DNA of 62,005 nt, from assembly GCA_913777325.1 (NCBI GenBank), contig CAJYSA010000113.1:1-62005 (forward strand), written 5' to 3'. This stretch comes from an uncultured Sphingomonas sp. (GTDB lineage Bacteria; Pseudomonadota; Alphaproteobacteria; Sphingomonadales; Sphingomonadaceae). The position numbers were made by a program, and so were the translations under genes. The notes beneath the pieces are model-generated. The model was given only the letters and a program-made list of their open reading frames with translations, had not been told where the DNA came from and ran no database searches. How positions within the stretch are numbered: the first letter of the stretch is position 1; every line of letters starts with the position of its first letter. Below are positions 1 to 7,712 of this stretch, one piece after another.

Positions 1-321
1 CGGATCGCCCACGCCCGAGCGGATGCCCGGCGTCGCCGCGCTCGCGCCGCCCGCCTGATCGACCACGCCCGTCTCGCCCGCGCTGCGCGCCGCCGGCCCG
101 CCGAACAGCGCCTCGATCGCCTGCGCCTGCGGGTTGTTGCCCTGCGTGCGCGCCGCCCCCGGCTGCGGCGGGACCAACGCGAAGTCGGGCGGGATGATCA
201 GCGGCGCCTGCCGCGCCACCGCGAATTCGTCGGGGCGCGCGCGATCGTAGCCGCGCTTGCCGCAGCCGGCGAGCAGCCCCAGCGCCGCCATCCCGGCCAC
301 CACCACCACAGACTTACGCAT
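1..321 (-). CDS. DUF3035-type lipoprotein (partial, C-terminus outside window)
   Basis: The first 107 residues of a small lipoprotein are present; the 3' end runs off the window. A short hydrophobic signal is followed by a lipobox (LLAGC, Cys at about residue 20), so outer-membrane or periplasmic anchoring is expected. The body is Pro/Ala/Gln-rich and low complexity (IIPPDFALVPPQP and the segments after it), as in the DUF3035 proteins found next to lspA in sphingomonads; some members of that family are described as BAM-complex accessory subunits. The start overlaps the lspA stop by 8 bp, so the two are probably cotranslated. The role is inferred from family and position only. Confidence 0.75.
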   Translation of the reverse strand, partial: MRKSVVVVAGMAALGLLAGCGKRGYDRARPDEFAVARQAPLIIPPDFALVPPQPGAARTQGNNPQAQAIEALFGGPAARSAGETGVVDQAGGASAATPGIRSGVGDP

Positions 322-817
322 GGACATTCTCCGAAACATCGTCGCGCTTCTCGCGGATCAGGAGCGCGCGCACCAGCAGAATCAGCACCCCGATCGAGAT
401 CGCGGCATCGGCGACGTTGAACACCAGGAACGGACGCCATTCGCCGAAATGCAGGTCGGCGAAATCGATGACATAGCCCAGCCGGACGCGATCGACGATG
501 TTGCCGATCGCCCCGCCCAGCACCATCCCCAGCGCGAGCTGGTCGACGCGCTTCTTCTCGCGGAACATCCACACCGCCACCGCCGCCGCGATCGCGCCGG
601 TGAACGCCACCAGCAGCCAGCGTCCCGTGTCGGTCTCGGCGCGCAGCTTGCCGAACGACACGCCCTCGTTCTTGGTGAAGCGCAGGTCGAAGATCGGCAG
701 CAGCGTGCGATACGCCCCCAGGAAATCGATGTGCAGCGGCCCGGTGACCAGCCACTTCACGAGCTGGTCGAGCGCGAACACCGCCAGCGCGATCGACAAT
801 CCGGCGCGCGGCGTCAC
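314..817 (-). CDS. lspA: Signal peptidase II (prolipoprotein signal peptidase)
   Basis: Inner-membrane aspartyl protease that removes the signal peptide of lipid-modified prolipoproteins. The protein is 167 aa, normal for the family, with four membrane segments. The two catalytic-Asp motifs are visible: NIVDR (Asp about 109) and FNVAD (Asp about 137). I chose the GTG at 817 because it overlaps the TGA of ileS (GTGA), the usual arrangement of coupled genes; an in-frame ATG at 844 would add nine charged, unconserved residues inside ileS. It lies in the order ileS, lspA, DUF3035 lipoprotein, so an lspA client is encoded directly downstream. Confidence 0.96.
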   Translation of the reverse strand: MTPRAGLSIALAVFALDQLVKWLVTGPLHIDFLGAYRTLLPIFDLRFTKNEGVSFGKLRAETDTGRWLLVAFTGAIAAAVAVWMFREKKRVDQLALGMVLGGAIGNIVDRVRLGYVIDFADLHFGEWRPFLVFNVADAAISIGVLILLVRALLIREKRDDVSENVHA

Positions 818-3765
818 GCCGCCGTCCCCGTCACGTCGGCGCATCGCGCGCACAAGGCGCCGTCCACCGTCACCTCGGGCAGGTGGCGCCAGCAGCGCCC
901 GCACTTGTGATAATCGGTCCGCGTCACCTCGATGGTCGGCGCGGTCCCCACCTTCGCCACGATGAACACCTCCGCCAGCGCCGCGGCGTCCAGCGGCAGG
1001 TCGGGCACGGTCACTTCGGCTTCCAGGCTGGAGCGGATCGTCTTCTCGCGGCGCAGCGGCTCGATCGCCTCGGTCACGCGCTCGCGCAACTGCCGGATCG
1101 CCAGCCAGCGCTGCGACACGTCCTCGCCCGCCGGCGCGGGCAGTGCCGGCCATTCGAGCAGATGGACCGAGCTGTCCTCGGCGGGGAAGCGCGACTGCCA
1201 CACCTCCTCGGCGGTGAACACCAGCACCGGCGCGGCATAGCGGACCAGCGCGTGGAACAGCACGTCCAGCATCGTGCGATAGGCGCGGCGCGTCACGTCG
1301 CCCGCCGCGTCGCAATACAGCGAATCCTTGCGCACGTCGAAGAAGAACGCCGACAGATCCTCGTTGCAGAAGTCGGTCAGTCGCCGGACGTAGCGGTTGA
1401 ACTCATAGCCGTCCGCCGCCTCCTTCAGGTCGCGGTCGAGCGCGTGGAGCAGGTGGAGCATATAGCGCTCCAGCTCGGGCATCTCGGCGACCGGCACCCG
1501 CTCGGCATCGGTGAACCCGTCGAGCGCCCCCAGCAGGTAGCGGAAGGTGTTGCGCAGCTTGCGATACGCGTCCGACGACGTGGCCAGCACCTCCTTGCCG
1601 ATGCGCACATCGTCGAAATAGTCGGTCGACACCGCCCACAGCCGCAGGATGTCCGCGCCCGATTCGCCGATCACCTTCAGCGGATCGACGACATTGCCGA
1701 GCGACTTTGACATCTTGCGCCCCTGCCCGTCCAGCGCGAAGCCGTGCGTCAGCACCGCGTCATACGGCGCGCGCCCGCGCGTGCCGCAGCTTTCCAGCAG
1801 CGACGACTGGAACCAGCCGCGATGCTGGTCCGATCCCTCGACATACAGGTTCGCGCGCGTGCCCTCGCCATAGCGCGCCTCGACCACGAAGGCATGGGTC
1901 GAACCCGAATCGAACCACACGTCGAGGATGTCGTTGACCGGCTCGTAATCGGCCAGGTCATAGCGGTCGCCCAGCAGCGCCTGGTGATCGGCGGTGAACC
2001 ACGCGTCCGCGCCGCTGTCGCGGAAGGCGGCGATGATCCGCGCGTTGACGTCAGCATCATTCAGATACTGCCCGCTCTGCCGATGGACGTAGAGCGCGAT
2101 CGGCACGCCCCACGCACGCTGGCGGCTGATCACCCAGTCGGGACGCCCCTCGACCATCGCGCGGATGCGATTCTCGGCGCGCGCGGGGATCCATTGCGTG
2201 CGGCCGATCGCGTCGAGCGCAAGTTCGCGGAGGGTGGCCCCATTTCGCCCACTCCCCACCGGGGAGAGGGTTGGGTGAGGGGCCGGGGTCTCACCGAGAC
2301 CATCGCTCGCTGCGAGGCGCCGCCCCTCACCCAAACCCTCTCCCCGGAGGGGAGAGGGCTTCGAGTTGGCATCCCACGGCGCGCTTTGCGCGCCGACCTC
2401 CGCGGGCCGACCTGCCCCCGGCAGGTCCGCTTGTCCGCTACGGTCCATCGGGATGAACCATTGCGGGGTTGCGCGGAAGATCACCTTGGCCTTCGAGCGC
2501 CACGAATGCGGATAGCTGTGCGCGAAATCGTCGCTGGCAGACAGCAGGTTGCCCGTCGCGCGCAGGTCCGCACAGATCGGCCCCTCGGCGGCGACGAACT
2601 TCTTGTTGATGACGCTGCCCTGCCCGCCGAGCCATGCCCAGTCCGCGCGGTACATGCCCGCCCCGTCGACCGCGAAGACCGGATCGATCCCGTGCTTCTT
2701 GCACAGCAGGAAGTCGTCCTCGCCATGGTCGGGCGCCATGTGGACCAGTCCGGTGCCCGCATCGGTGGTGACGAACTCGCCCTCGAAGAACGGACGCGGC
2801 GTCGCGAAGAAACCGCCCAGGTGATGCATCGGATGCCGCGCGGTCGCGCCCTCCAGCACCGGTCCCTTGATCAGCGCGATGATCTTGCCCATCGGAATGC
2901 CGGTGCGCTTGGTGAAGGCGGGCATCAGCGGCTCGGCGACCAGATAGCGGCGGCCGTCATGCTCGAACTGCAGGTAATCGACCGCCGAACCGTAAGCGAG
3001 CGCCTGGTTGACCGGGATCGTCCACGGCGTGGTCGTCCAGATCACCGCCAGCGTGCCCGCCAGCCCCGGATATTCGGGGCAGTCGATCACCTCGAACCCG
3101 ACGTCGATCTGCGTCGAGACGATATCCTCATATTCGACCTCGGCCTCGGCCAGCGCGGTCTTTTCCACCGGGCTCCACATCACCGGCTTCGCGCCGCGAT
3201 ACAATTGCCCGCTCTCGGCGAACTTCAGCAACTCGCCCGCGATCACCGCCTCGGCCTCGAACTTCATGGTCAGGTACGGATCGGCCCAGTCGCCCATCAC
3301 CCCCAGCCGCTCGAACTCGCCCGCCTGCACCGCGACCCATTTCTCGGCATAGGCGCGGCATTCGGCGCGGAACTGCGCGACGGGCACCTGATCCTTGTCG
3401 AGCTTCTTGGCGCGATACGCCTCCTCGACCTTCCACTCGATGGGCAGGCCGTGGCAGTCCCAGCCGGGAACATAGGGCGCGTCATAGCCCATCAGGGTGC
3501 GGCTGCGGACGATCACGTCCTTCAGCACCTTGTTCATGGCATGGCCCATATGGATGTCGCCATTGGCATAGGGGGGGCCGTCGTGGAGGATGAAGCGCTC
3601 GCGCCCCAGCCGCTCGCGCCGCAGCCGGTCGTACAATCCGATCCGCTTCCACCGCTCCAGGATCGCGGGCTCCTTCTGCGCCAGCCCCGCCTTCATCGGG
3701 AAGTCGGTGCTGGGCAGGAAAACGGTGTCGCGCCAGTCGCGCGCGGTATCGGATGCGTCGGCCAT
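814..3765 (-). CDS. ileS: Isoleucyl-tRNA synthetase with an in-frame palindromic insertion
   Basis: Charges tRNA-Ile with isoleucine in the cytoplasm. Class I signatures are clear: a HIGH-type motif (HMGH near residue 70), the CP1 editing domain, GRKMSKSLGN, and a C-terminal zinc-binding domain with CGRCW and CARC cysteine pairs. The length is 983 aa against roughly 920-940 in relatives. The excess is one block at about residues 443-507 (nt 2245-2439), between the conserved PQWFIPMDR and NGATLREL segments. It is Pro/Gly-rich and encoded by an inverted-repeat element (separate entry). The ATG at 3765 has a GGCGGGGGG ribosome site just upstream; a GTG at 3792 is less likely. The frame is open throughout, so the enzyme should be functional. 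Confidence 0.97.
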   Translation of the reverse strand: MADASDTARDWRDTVFLPSTDFPMKAGLAQKEPAILERWKRIGLYDRLRRERLGRERFILHDGPPYANGDIHMGHAMNKVLKDVIVRSRTLMGYDAPYVPGWDCHGLPIEWKVEEAYRAKKLDKDQVPVAQFRAECRAYAEKWVAVQAGEFERLGVMGDWADPYLTMKFEAEAVIAGELLKFAESGQLYRGAKPVMWSPVEKTALAEAEVEYEDIVSTQIDVGFEVIDCPEYPGLAGTLAVIWTTTPWTIPVNQALAYGSAVDYLQFEHDGRRYLVAEPLMPAFTKRTGIPMGKIIALIKGPVLEGATARHPMHHLGGFFATPRPFFEGEFVTTDAGTGLVHMAPDHGEDDFLLCKKHGIDPVFAVDGAGMYRADWAWLGGQGSVINKKFVAAEGPICADLRATGNLLSASDDFAHSYPHSWRSKAKVIFRATPQWFIPMDRSGQADLPGAGRPAEVGAQSAPWDANSKPSPLRGEGLGEGRRLAASDGLGETPAPHPTLSPVGSGRNGATLRELALDAIGRTQWIPARAENRIRAMVEGRPDWVISRQRAWGVPIALYVHRQSGQYLNDADVNARIIAAFRDSGADAWFTADHQALLGDRYDLADYEPVNDILDVWFDSGSTHAFVVEARYGEGTRANLYVEGSDQHRGWFQSSLLESCGTRGRAPYDAVLTHGFALDGQGRKMSKSLGNVVDPLKVIGESGADILRLWAVSTDYFDDVRIGKEVLATSSDAYRKLRNTFRYLLGALDGFTDAERVPVAEMPELERYMLHLLHALDRDLKEAADGYEFNRYVRRLTDFCNEDLSAFFFDVRKDSLYCDAAGDVTRRAYRTMLDVLFHALVRYAAPVLVFTAEEVWQSRFPAEDSSVHLLEWPALPAPAGEDVSQRWLAIRQLRERVTEAIEPLRREKTIRSSLEAEVTVPDLPLDAAALAEVFIVAKVGTAPTIEVTRTDYHKCGRCWRHLPEVTVDGALCARCADVTGTAA
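2245..2439. repeat. Palindromic repeat element inserted in frame within ileS
   Basis: About 195 bp (65 codons) with no counterpart in typical IleRS. It has long inverted arms: 2261-2282 (GGGGAGAGGGTTGGGTGAGG...) pairs with 2323-2345, its reverse complement with one extra A. Each arm also contains a small hairpin (CTCCCC/GGGGAG around 2252-2266; CTCTCCCC/GGGGAGAG around 2338-2357). The rest (2360-2439) holds further short GC-rich palindromes. The reading frame crosses the element without a stop and encodes motifs such as PSPLRGEG and PHPTLSP. This resembles small intergenic palindromic repeats common in proteobacteria, here inside an essential gene, in the manner of Rickettsia palindromic elements. 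Exact borders are approximate. Confidence 0.85.
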
Positions 3766-3793
3766 ATGTCCCCCCGCCTTAACCATCATCACG

Positions 3794-4720
3794 TCAGCGC
3801 GCCAGCAACTCGCGGGCGCGCGCGCAGTCCTTGTCCATCTGCGCGATCAGCGCATCGAGGCTGTCGAACCTCGCCTCAGGCCGCAGCCATTCGATCAGCT
3901 CGACCGCGATCCGCTGACCGTACAGGTCGCTGGAGAAGTCGAAGAAATACGGCTCCAGCAGCTCCTTGGGCGGATCGAACGTCGGCCTGATCCCCAGGTT
4001 CGCGGCACCGGTCAGCATCGTCCCGTCCGGCAACCGCCCGCGCACCGCATAGATGCCGTAGGCGGGGCGCACGTAATTCCCCATGTCGATGTTCGCGGTG
4101 GGATAGCCGATCGTCCGCCCCACCTTGTCGCCATGCTGCACCACGCCCTCGATTGCGAAGGGCCGCGTCAGCAGCCGCGCCGCGCCGTGCATGTCGCCAC
4201 CGCGCAGCGCCGCTCGGACCCGCGTCGAGGACACGGGCTCGCCGTCCAGCATCACCGCGCCCACCGTATCCACCGAGAAGCCGGCGGCATCCCCGGCGCG
4301 GCGCAGCGTCGCGATATCGCCGCTCTTGGCGTGGCCGAACGTGAAATCCTCGCCGGTCACCACCCCGCCGACGCGCAGCGCGCCGACCAGTCGTTCCGCG
4401 ACGAAGGCGTCGGCGCTCAGCGCGGCCAGCGCGGCGTCGAAGTGGAACACCACCATCGCGTCCGCGCCGGCGTCCACGAACAGCCGCTCGCGCTGGTCGA
4501 GCGTGGTCAGCCGGAACGGCGCCGCGTCGGGGCGGAAATGGCGGACCGGATGCGGGTCGAACGTCGCGACCAGCGCGGGGCGTCCCTCCGCCCGCGCCCG
4601 CTCGACCGCGCGCGCGACCACCGCCTGATGGCCGAGATGGAACCCGTCGAAATTGCCGAGCGCGACGATCGCCCCCGCCAGCCGCGCGGGCACCGCCGAG
4701 CCGCCGTCAAGCCGCTGCAT
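3794..4720 (-). CDS. ribF: Bifunctional riboflavin kinase / FAD synthetase
   Basis: Makes FMN from riboflavin and FAD from FMN. The protein is 308 aa, typical length. The N-terminal nucleotidyltransferase domain carries GNFDGFHLGH (residues 22-31), the HIGH-like loop of FAD synthetases, then FTFGHAKSGD and SSTRVRAAL. The C-terminal riboflavin kinase domain (from about residue 180) has GYPTANI, the flavin/ATP-binding PTAN signature. It lies 28 bp upstream of ileS and downstream of folA on the same strand, so it is probably in the same transcript. Nothing unusual was seen. Confidence 0.97.
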   Translation of the reverse strand: MQRLDGGSAVPARLAGAIVALGNFDGFHLGHQAVVARAVERARAEGRPALVATFDPHPVRHFRPDAAPFRLTTLDQRERLFVDAGADAMVVFHFDAALAALSADAFVAERLVGALRVGGVVTGEDFTFGHAKSGDIATLRRAGDAAGFSVDTVGAVMLDGEPVSSTRVRAALRGGDMHGAARLLTRPFAIEGVVQHGDKVGRTIGYPTANIDMGNYVRPAYGIYAVRGRLPDGTMLTGAANLGIRPTFDPPKELLEPYFFDFSSDLYGQRIAVELIEWLRPEARFDSLDALIAQMDKDCARARELLAR

Positions 4721-4744
4721 CGGCGGCCCTTAGCGTCTGCCCCG

Positions 4745-5212
4745 TCATCGTACCAGCGTCACGAAATCGAACGCCGGCCGCTCGCCCTCGGCGGGGTGCG
4801 CCACGCGCGCGATCTCGCGCCAGCCGGTGAAGGCGGGCACCGCCGCGTCGCCGTCCGGCGCCAGATGCACCTCGGTCAGTTCGATGCGATCCGCGCGGTC
4901 GAGCAGCAGCGCGTAGATTTCGGCGCCCCCCACCACCGACAGCTCGCCGTCGCCCGCCAGCGCCAGCGCGCTGTCGACGTCGTGCGCCACCTCGGCACCC
5001 GGCGCGGACCAGCCGCGATCGCGCGTCAGCACGATGTGGCGCCGCCCCGGCAGCGGCGCGGGGAAGCTCTCGAAGGTCTTGCGCCCCATCAGCATCGGCT
5101 TGCCGATGGTCAGCGCCTTGAACCGCTTCAGGTCGGCGGGCAGCCGCCACGGCAGCCGGCCATCGACGCCGATGACGCCATTGTCGGCGCGGGCCAGAAC
5201 GAACACGATCAT
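4745..5212 (-). CDS. folA: Dihydrofolate reductase
   Basis: Reduces dihydrofolate to tetrahydrofolate with NADPH. From the ATG at 5212 the protein is 155 aa, normal size, and begins directly with the first beta strand (MIVFVLARADNGVIG). The substrate-binding acidic residue is Asp27 (ADLKRF), and the NADPH-binding segments GRKTFES and VVGGAEIY are present. An ATG at 5230 would add six residues; the downstream start fits the family better and has a GAGG just upstream. It is followed by ribF after a 24-bp gap and preceded by a metallophosphoesterase on the same strand. Confidence 0.95.
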   Translation of the reverse strand: MIVFVLARADNGVIGVDGRLPWRLPADLKRFKALTIGKPMLMGRKTFESFPAPLPGRRHIVLTRDRGWSAPGAEVAHDVDSALALAGDGELSVVGGAEIYALLLDRADRIELTEVHLAPDGDAAVPAFTGWREIARVAHPAEGERPAFDFVTLVR

Positions 5213-5255
5213 CCGCGCCTCGCTACGCACGATCGCCCGCGGAGGAAAGCGCGCA

Positions 5256-6023
5256 TCACGCCGGGTCGAGCCGGCTGGTCAGCGTCCACCGCGCCTCGCC
5301 CTCCAGCCCCAGCGCGGTCAGCCGGCCGGTGCGGTACGCGCCGGTGTCGATCGCGATGCGGTTGAAGCGATAATCGACCGCGGGCACGATCGTGTGGCCA
5401 TGGACCACCACGACGCCGTGATCGGCATGGCTTCTCAGGAATTCGCGCCGGATCCAGCGCAGGTCGCGCTGCGCCTGCCGGTCGAGCGGCACGCCAGGGC
5501 GGATCCCGGCGTGGACGAACAGATAATCGCCGATCCGCACCTGCTCCAGCATCGCGCGCATCAGCGCGACATGGCGCGGCGGGATCGCGATGCGCAGCGC
5601 CAGCGGCAACCCCTCGGGATCGTCCCAGAAGGGCGCGGCATCGACGCCGTAGCTCGCCAGCGTCTCCACCCCGCCATGGCGCAGCCAGTCGCTGGCGCCG
5701 CTGGCGTCGCCGTCATGGATCGCCAGCAGCATCTCCTCGTGGTTGCCGCACAGGATATGCCGCGCGCCCGGCACGTCGACGCCGATCGCCAGCAGGTCGA
5801 GCACCCCCGCCGATGCCGGGCCGCGATCGATCAGGTCGCCCAGGAACACGATGTGCACCTCCGCCGCCGCGCGCGTCGCGCTGTCCTGCGCGATCCAGCC
5901 GAGCAGCGGGCGCAGCAGGTCGAGGCGACCGTGCACGTCGCCAATCGCATAGACGCGCAGGCCGGGCGGCAGCGTCGCGTGGCGCCGGGGCGGCAACCCG
6001 ATCAGGTGGCGGAGCAATCCCAT
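5256..6023 (-). CDS. Metallophosphoesterase of the Ser/Thr phosphatase type
   Basis: A 255-aa cytoplasmic phosphatase of the calcineurin-like superfamily. All metal-binding blocks are visible in order: GDVHG (residues 28-32), GDLIDRGP (about 62-69), GNHEE (about 93-97), VHAGI, and HGHT near residue 212. This arrangement matches the bacterial PrpE/ApaH-like group that acts on phosphoproteins or dinucleoside polyphosphates; the substrate cannot be assigned from sequence. It is the first gene of the minus-strand housekeeping block, with about 180 bp of gene-free sequence upstream to the terminators of the PEP-CTERM gene. Confidence 0.88.
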   Translation of the reverse strand: MGLLRHLIGLPPRRHATLPPGLRVYAIGDVHGRLDLLRPLLGWIAQDSATRAAAEVHIVFLGDLIDRGPASAGVLDLLAIGVDVPGARHILCGNHEEMLLAIHDGDASGASDWLRHGGVETLASYGVDAAPFWDDPEGLPLALRIAIPPRHVALMRAMLEQVRIGDYLFVHAGIRPGVPLDRQAQRDLRWIRREFLRSHADHGVVVVHGHTIVPAVDYRFNRIAIDTGAYRTGRLTALGLEGEARWTLTSRLDPA

Positions 6024-6205
6024 CGATGCCCGCCCTAGCGCACCGCCGCCGCGCCGCGCGACCCCGCGCCGCGCCCGCGGTCGTCATCGCGCCCCGCGCG
6101 CACCGCGGATCGATTCGGCAGGGGGAAGCTCGACGTCACGGCCGCAACGATAGCATCGCGATCCTAACCGCGCCCTACCGTCCGGTACGCGGCGCGGCGC
6201 ATATG

Positions 6206-6237
6206 AAAACGGCGGCGCACCCATCGGGTACGCCGCC
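6206..6237 (-). terminator. Rho-independent terminator downstream of the PEP-CTERM gene
   Basis: On the minus strand a GC-rich stem (GGCGGCG-T-ACCC / GGGT-G-CGCCGCC, one mismatch, three-base loop) is followed by GTTTTC. This is the best-formed intrinsic terminator in the window. It is placed to end transcripts of the PEP-CTERM gene before the metallophosphoesterase. Confidence 0.8.
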
Positions 6238-6255
6238 GCCTTCACATGTCATCGT

Positions 6256-6287
6256 CATCGCCCCGGTGCCGAGGCACCGGGGCGATG
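6256..6287 (-). terminator. Perfect 15-bp hairpin just after the PEP-CTERM stop codon
   Basis: CATCGCCCCGGTGCC pairs perfectly with its reverse complement across a two-base GA spacer, 7 bp past the stop of the PEP-CTERM gene. No T-run follows on the minus strand. It probably works together with the second hairpin at 6206-6237, or stabilises the 3' end of the mRNA. Confidence 0.65.
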
Positions 6288-6293
6288 CCGCGA

Positions 6294-6821
6294 TCAGATC
6301 GCCTGCGCGAAACGGACCGAGGTGCGGCGACGCATCGCGTAGCCGACCACGCCGAAGCCCAGGATCATCAGCGCCCAGGTGCCCGGCTCGGGAACCGCCG
6401 AGCTGGTCCAGCTCACGGTGCCGGTTGCGCGGCCCACGTTCATCACGTCATAGTTGACGCGCAGCGTCTGCGGGTTGGCGATCGTCGCGACGTTGTTGAT
6501 CGCCGCGTCATAGGCCGAGCCGTCCGCACGCAGCGTCGCCAGTGCGGTGACGCCGTTGAGGACGATCGAGGTCAGCTTGATGCTGCTGTTCGTCGCCAGG
6601 CTGATCGTGGCGGTGCCCGACGCGCTGACGATGCCCGACGACGGCACGGTGAAGTAGTAATCAGCGAACTGGTTGGTCGCCGAGCCCAGGCCGGTGATCG
6701 TGAAATCGCCGAACTGAACCTGCGAACCCGTCGGCCCGAGAACGATTTCCGTCGCCGCCATCGCGGGGGTCGACATCGCAAACGCCGCCGCGACGACCGC
6801 GGCCCCAAAAATCTTCTTCAT
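6294..6821 (-). CDS. PEPxxWA-CTERM sorting-signal protein, secreted
   Basis: A 175-aa secreted protein of unknown function. It has a Sec signal peptide (residues 1-23, ending AMA-A), a Ser/Thr/Asn-rich domain of about 120 residues with a FADYYFTV segment, and a C-terminal tripartite sorting signal: PEPGTWA (144-150), a hydrophobic stretch, then RRR. By family knowledge this tail is recognised by an exosortase; the V-type exosortase at 19085-20008 is the obvious candidate. The ATG at 6821 has a GGGGAG upstream. The gene stands alone between 330 bp of upstream sequence and two hairpins, so it is probably transcribed separately. Confidence 0.92.
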   Translation of the reverse strand: MKKIFGAAVVAAAFAMSTPAMAATEIVLGPTGSQVQFGDFTITGLGSATNQFADYYFTVPSSGIVSASGTATISLATNSSIKLTSIVLNGVTALATLRADGSAYDAAINNVATIANPQTLRVNYDVMNVGRATGTVSWTSSAVPEPGTWALMILGFGVVGYAMRRRTSVRFAQAI

Positions 6822-7151
6822 ACTCGATACTCCCCTTGCACCCTGTTGACGTCCGTCCGTACCACTCACGCGACCCGCATTGATGGCGGTGGTGTACCGA
6901 TTGAACCGGCAACCGCTGAGTCGCTCTATCGCACCTTAACCGCTCGTAAACCATCGTTAATTTGCGATCGTCGGCAAACCGTCGAGAACTGTAAATTTTC
7001 ACTTTCGTGACGCTTTTCCAGTAGCGCGACGAGGGGGAAACGCTCTTTCCGCCCGATAGATGCGCCGCAACATGCACGCCAACGTCCAGAAACGGGACGC
7101 AACCGTCGAATTTCTCAGGGTGGCGTACGGTCAACCGCCGCCCCCGGTGGG
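6822..7151. other. Gene-free stretch upstream of the PEP-CTERM gene
   Basis: About 330 bp without a credible gene. The part from roughly 6930 to 7030 is clearly more AT-rich than its surroundings (runs such as TTAATTTGCG and AAATTTTCAC), as expected for a promoter region of the minus-strand PEP-CTERM gene. I could not identify a defined -35/-10 pair or operator. A short open frame at 7060-7284 (+) crosses into the end of the next gene and looks random. Confidence 0.4.
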
Positions 7152-7712
7152 TCAGAAGTCCAGGAAGCGCGCCCGCCGCACGTCGACGATCGCCGCGCCC
7201 AGGACGATCATGATCCCCGTCAGTTCGAAGATCGCGTTCCATTTGACCCCCGCCACCGACCGGTTGATGAAGAGGTCGACATGATGAAACGATGAAGCGC
7301 GCAAGAACACGTAAGTAAAGATGAAGACTATCCCGACGATCGCAACGCGCATGGTGCGCCGCAGCAACGATAGCCGTCGCAGCGCAAGCACGATCGATAT
7401 TACACCGATCGCCGCAACTCCGAAAATGAACGCCACCTGAAGCGCGCGACGTTGCTCATACCAGCCCCAACCGGTCACCGCATCGCGCGCCACCTGTGTG
7501 AACAACGACTGAACGTCCAGTTGCTTGTTGATTCCCAGCGCCAGCATCGTCGCCGCGACCATCGCCCAGAATCGCGCGCCGGTGCCGCCGCCCCGGTGCG
7601 ACTCGCGCCCGGCGGCGATCGCGCAGGCAACGGCGGCGGCCATATACGCCGCGACCGTGACCCAGCCCGTAACACCCGGATCGCCGATCCCCGGCGTCCA
7701 GCGCGGGGTCAC
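7152..7712 (-). CDS. Unknown multi-pass membrane protein coupled to the WecG-type transferase
   Basis: I do not recognise this 186-aa protein. It has a first hydrophobic segment around residues 12-30, another around 40-55 leading to LGINKQLDVQSLF, and further segments around 85-105, 115-135 and near the C-terminus, with conserved-looking polar patches (GWGWYEQRR, SSFHHVDLFINRSV, NAIFEL). The start is a GTG overlapping the TGA of the upstream transferase (GTGA), so the two are translationally coupled. The context (GumD-like transferase, WecG-type transferase, then this gene) suggests a role in assembly of a lipid-linked glycan. The embedded Glu and His residues could be catalytic, but this is inference. 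Confidence 0.8.
   Translation of the reverse strand: MTPRWTPGIGDPGVTGWVTVAAYMAAAVACAIAAGRESHRGGGTGARFWAMVAATMLALGINKQLDVQSLFTQVARDAVTGWGWYEQRRALQVAFIFGVAAIGVISIVLALRRLSLLRRTMRVAIVGIVFIFTYVFLRASSFHHVDLFINRSVAGVKWNAIFELTGIMIVLGAAIVDVRRARFLDF

Noticed and set aside
1744-3990. A 748-codon open frame on the plus strand antisense to ileS.
   Set aside because: It mirrors a well-supported essential gene. Its Arg/Ala/Asp/His-rich composition is the usual product of reading high-GC genes on the opposite strand, and no domain is visible.
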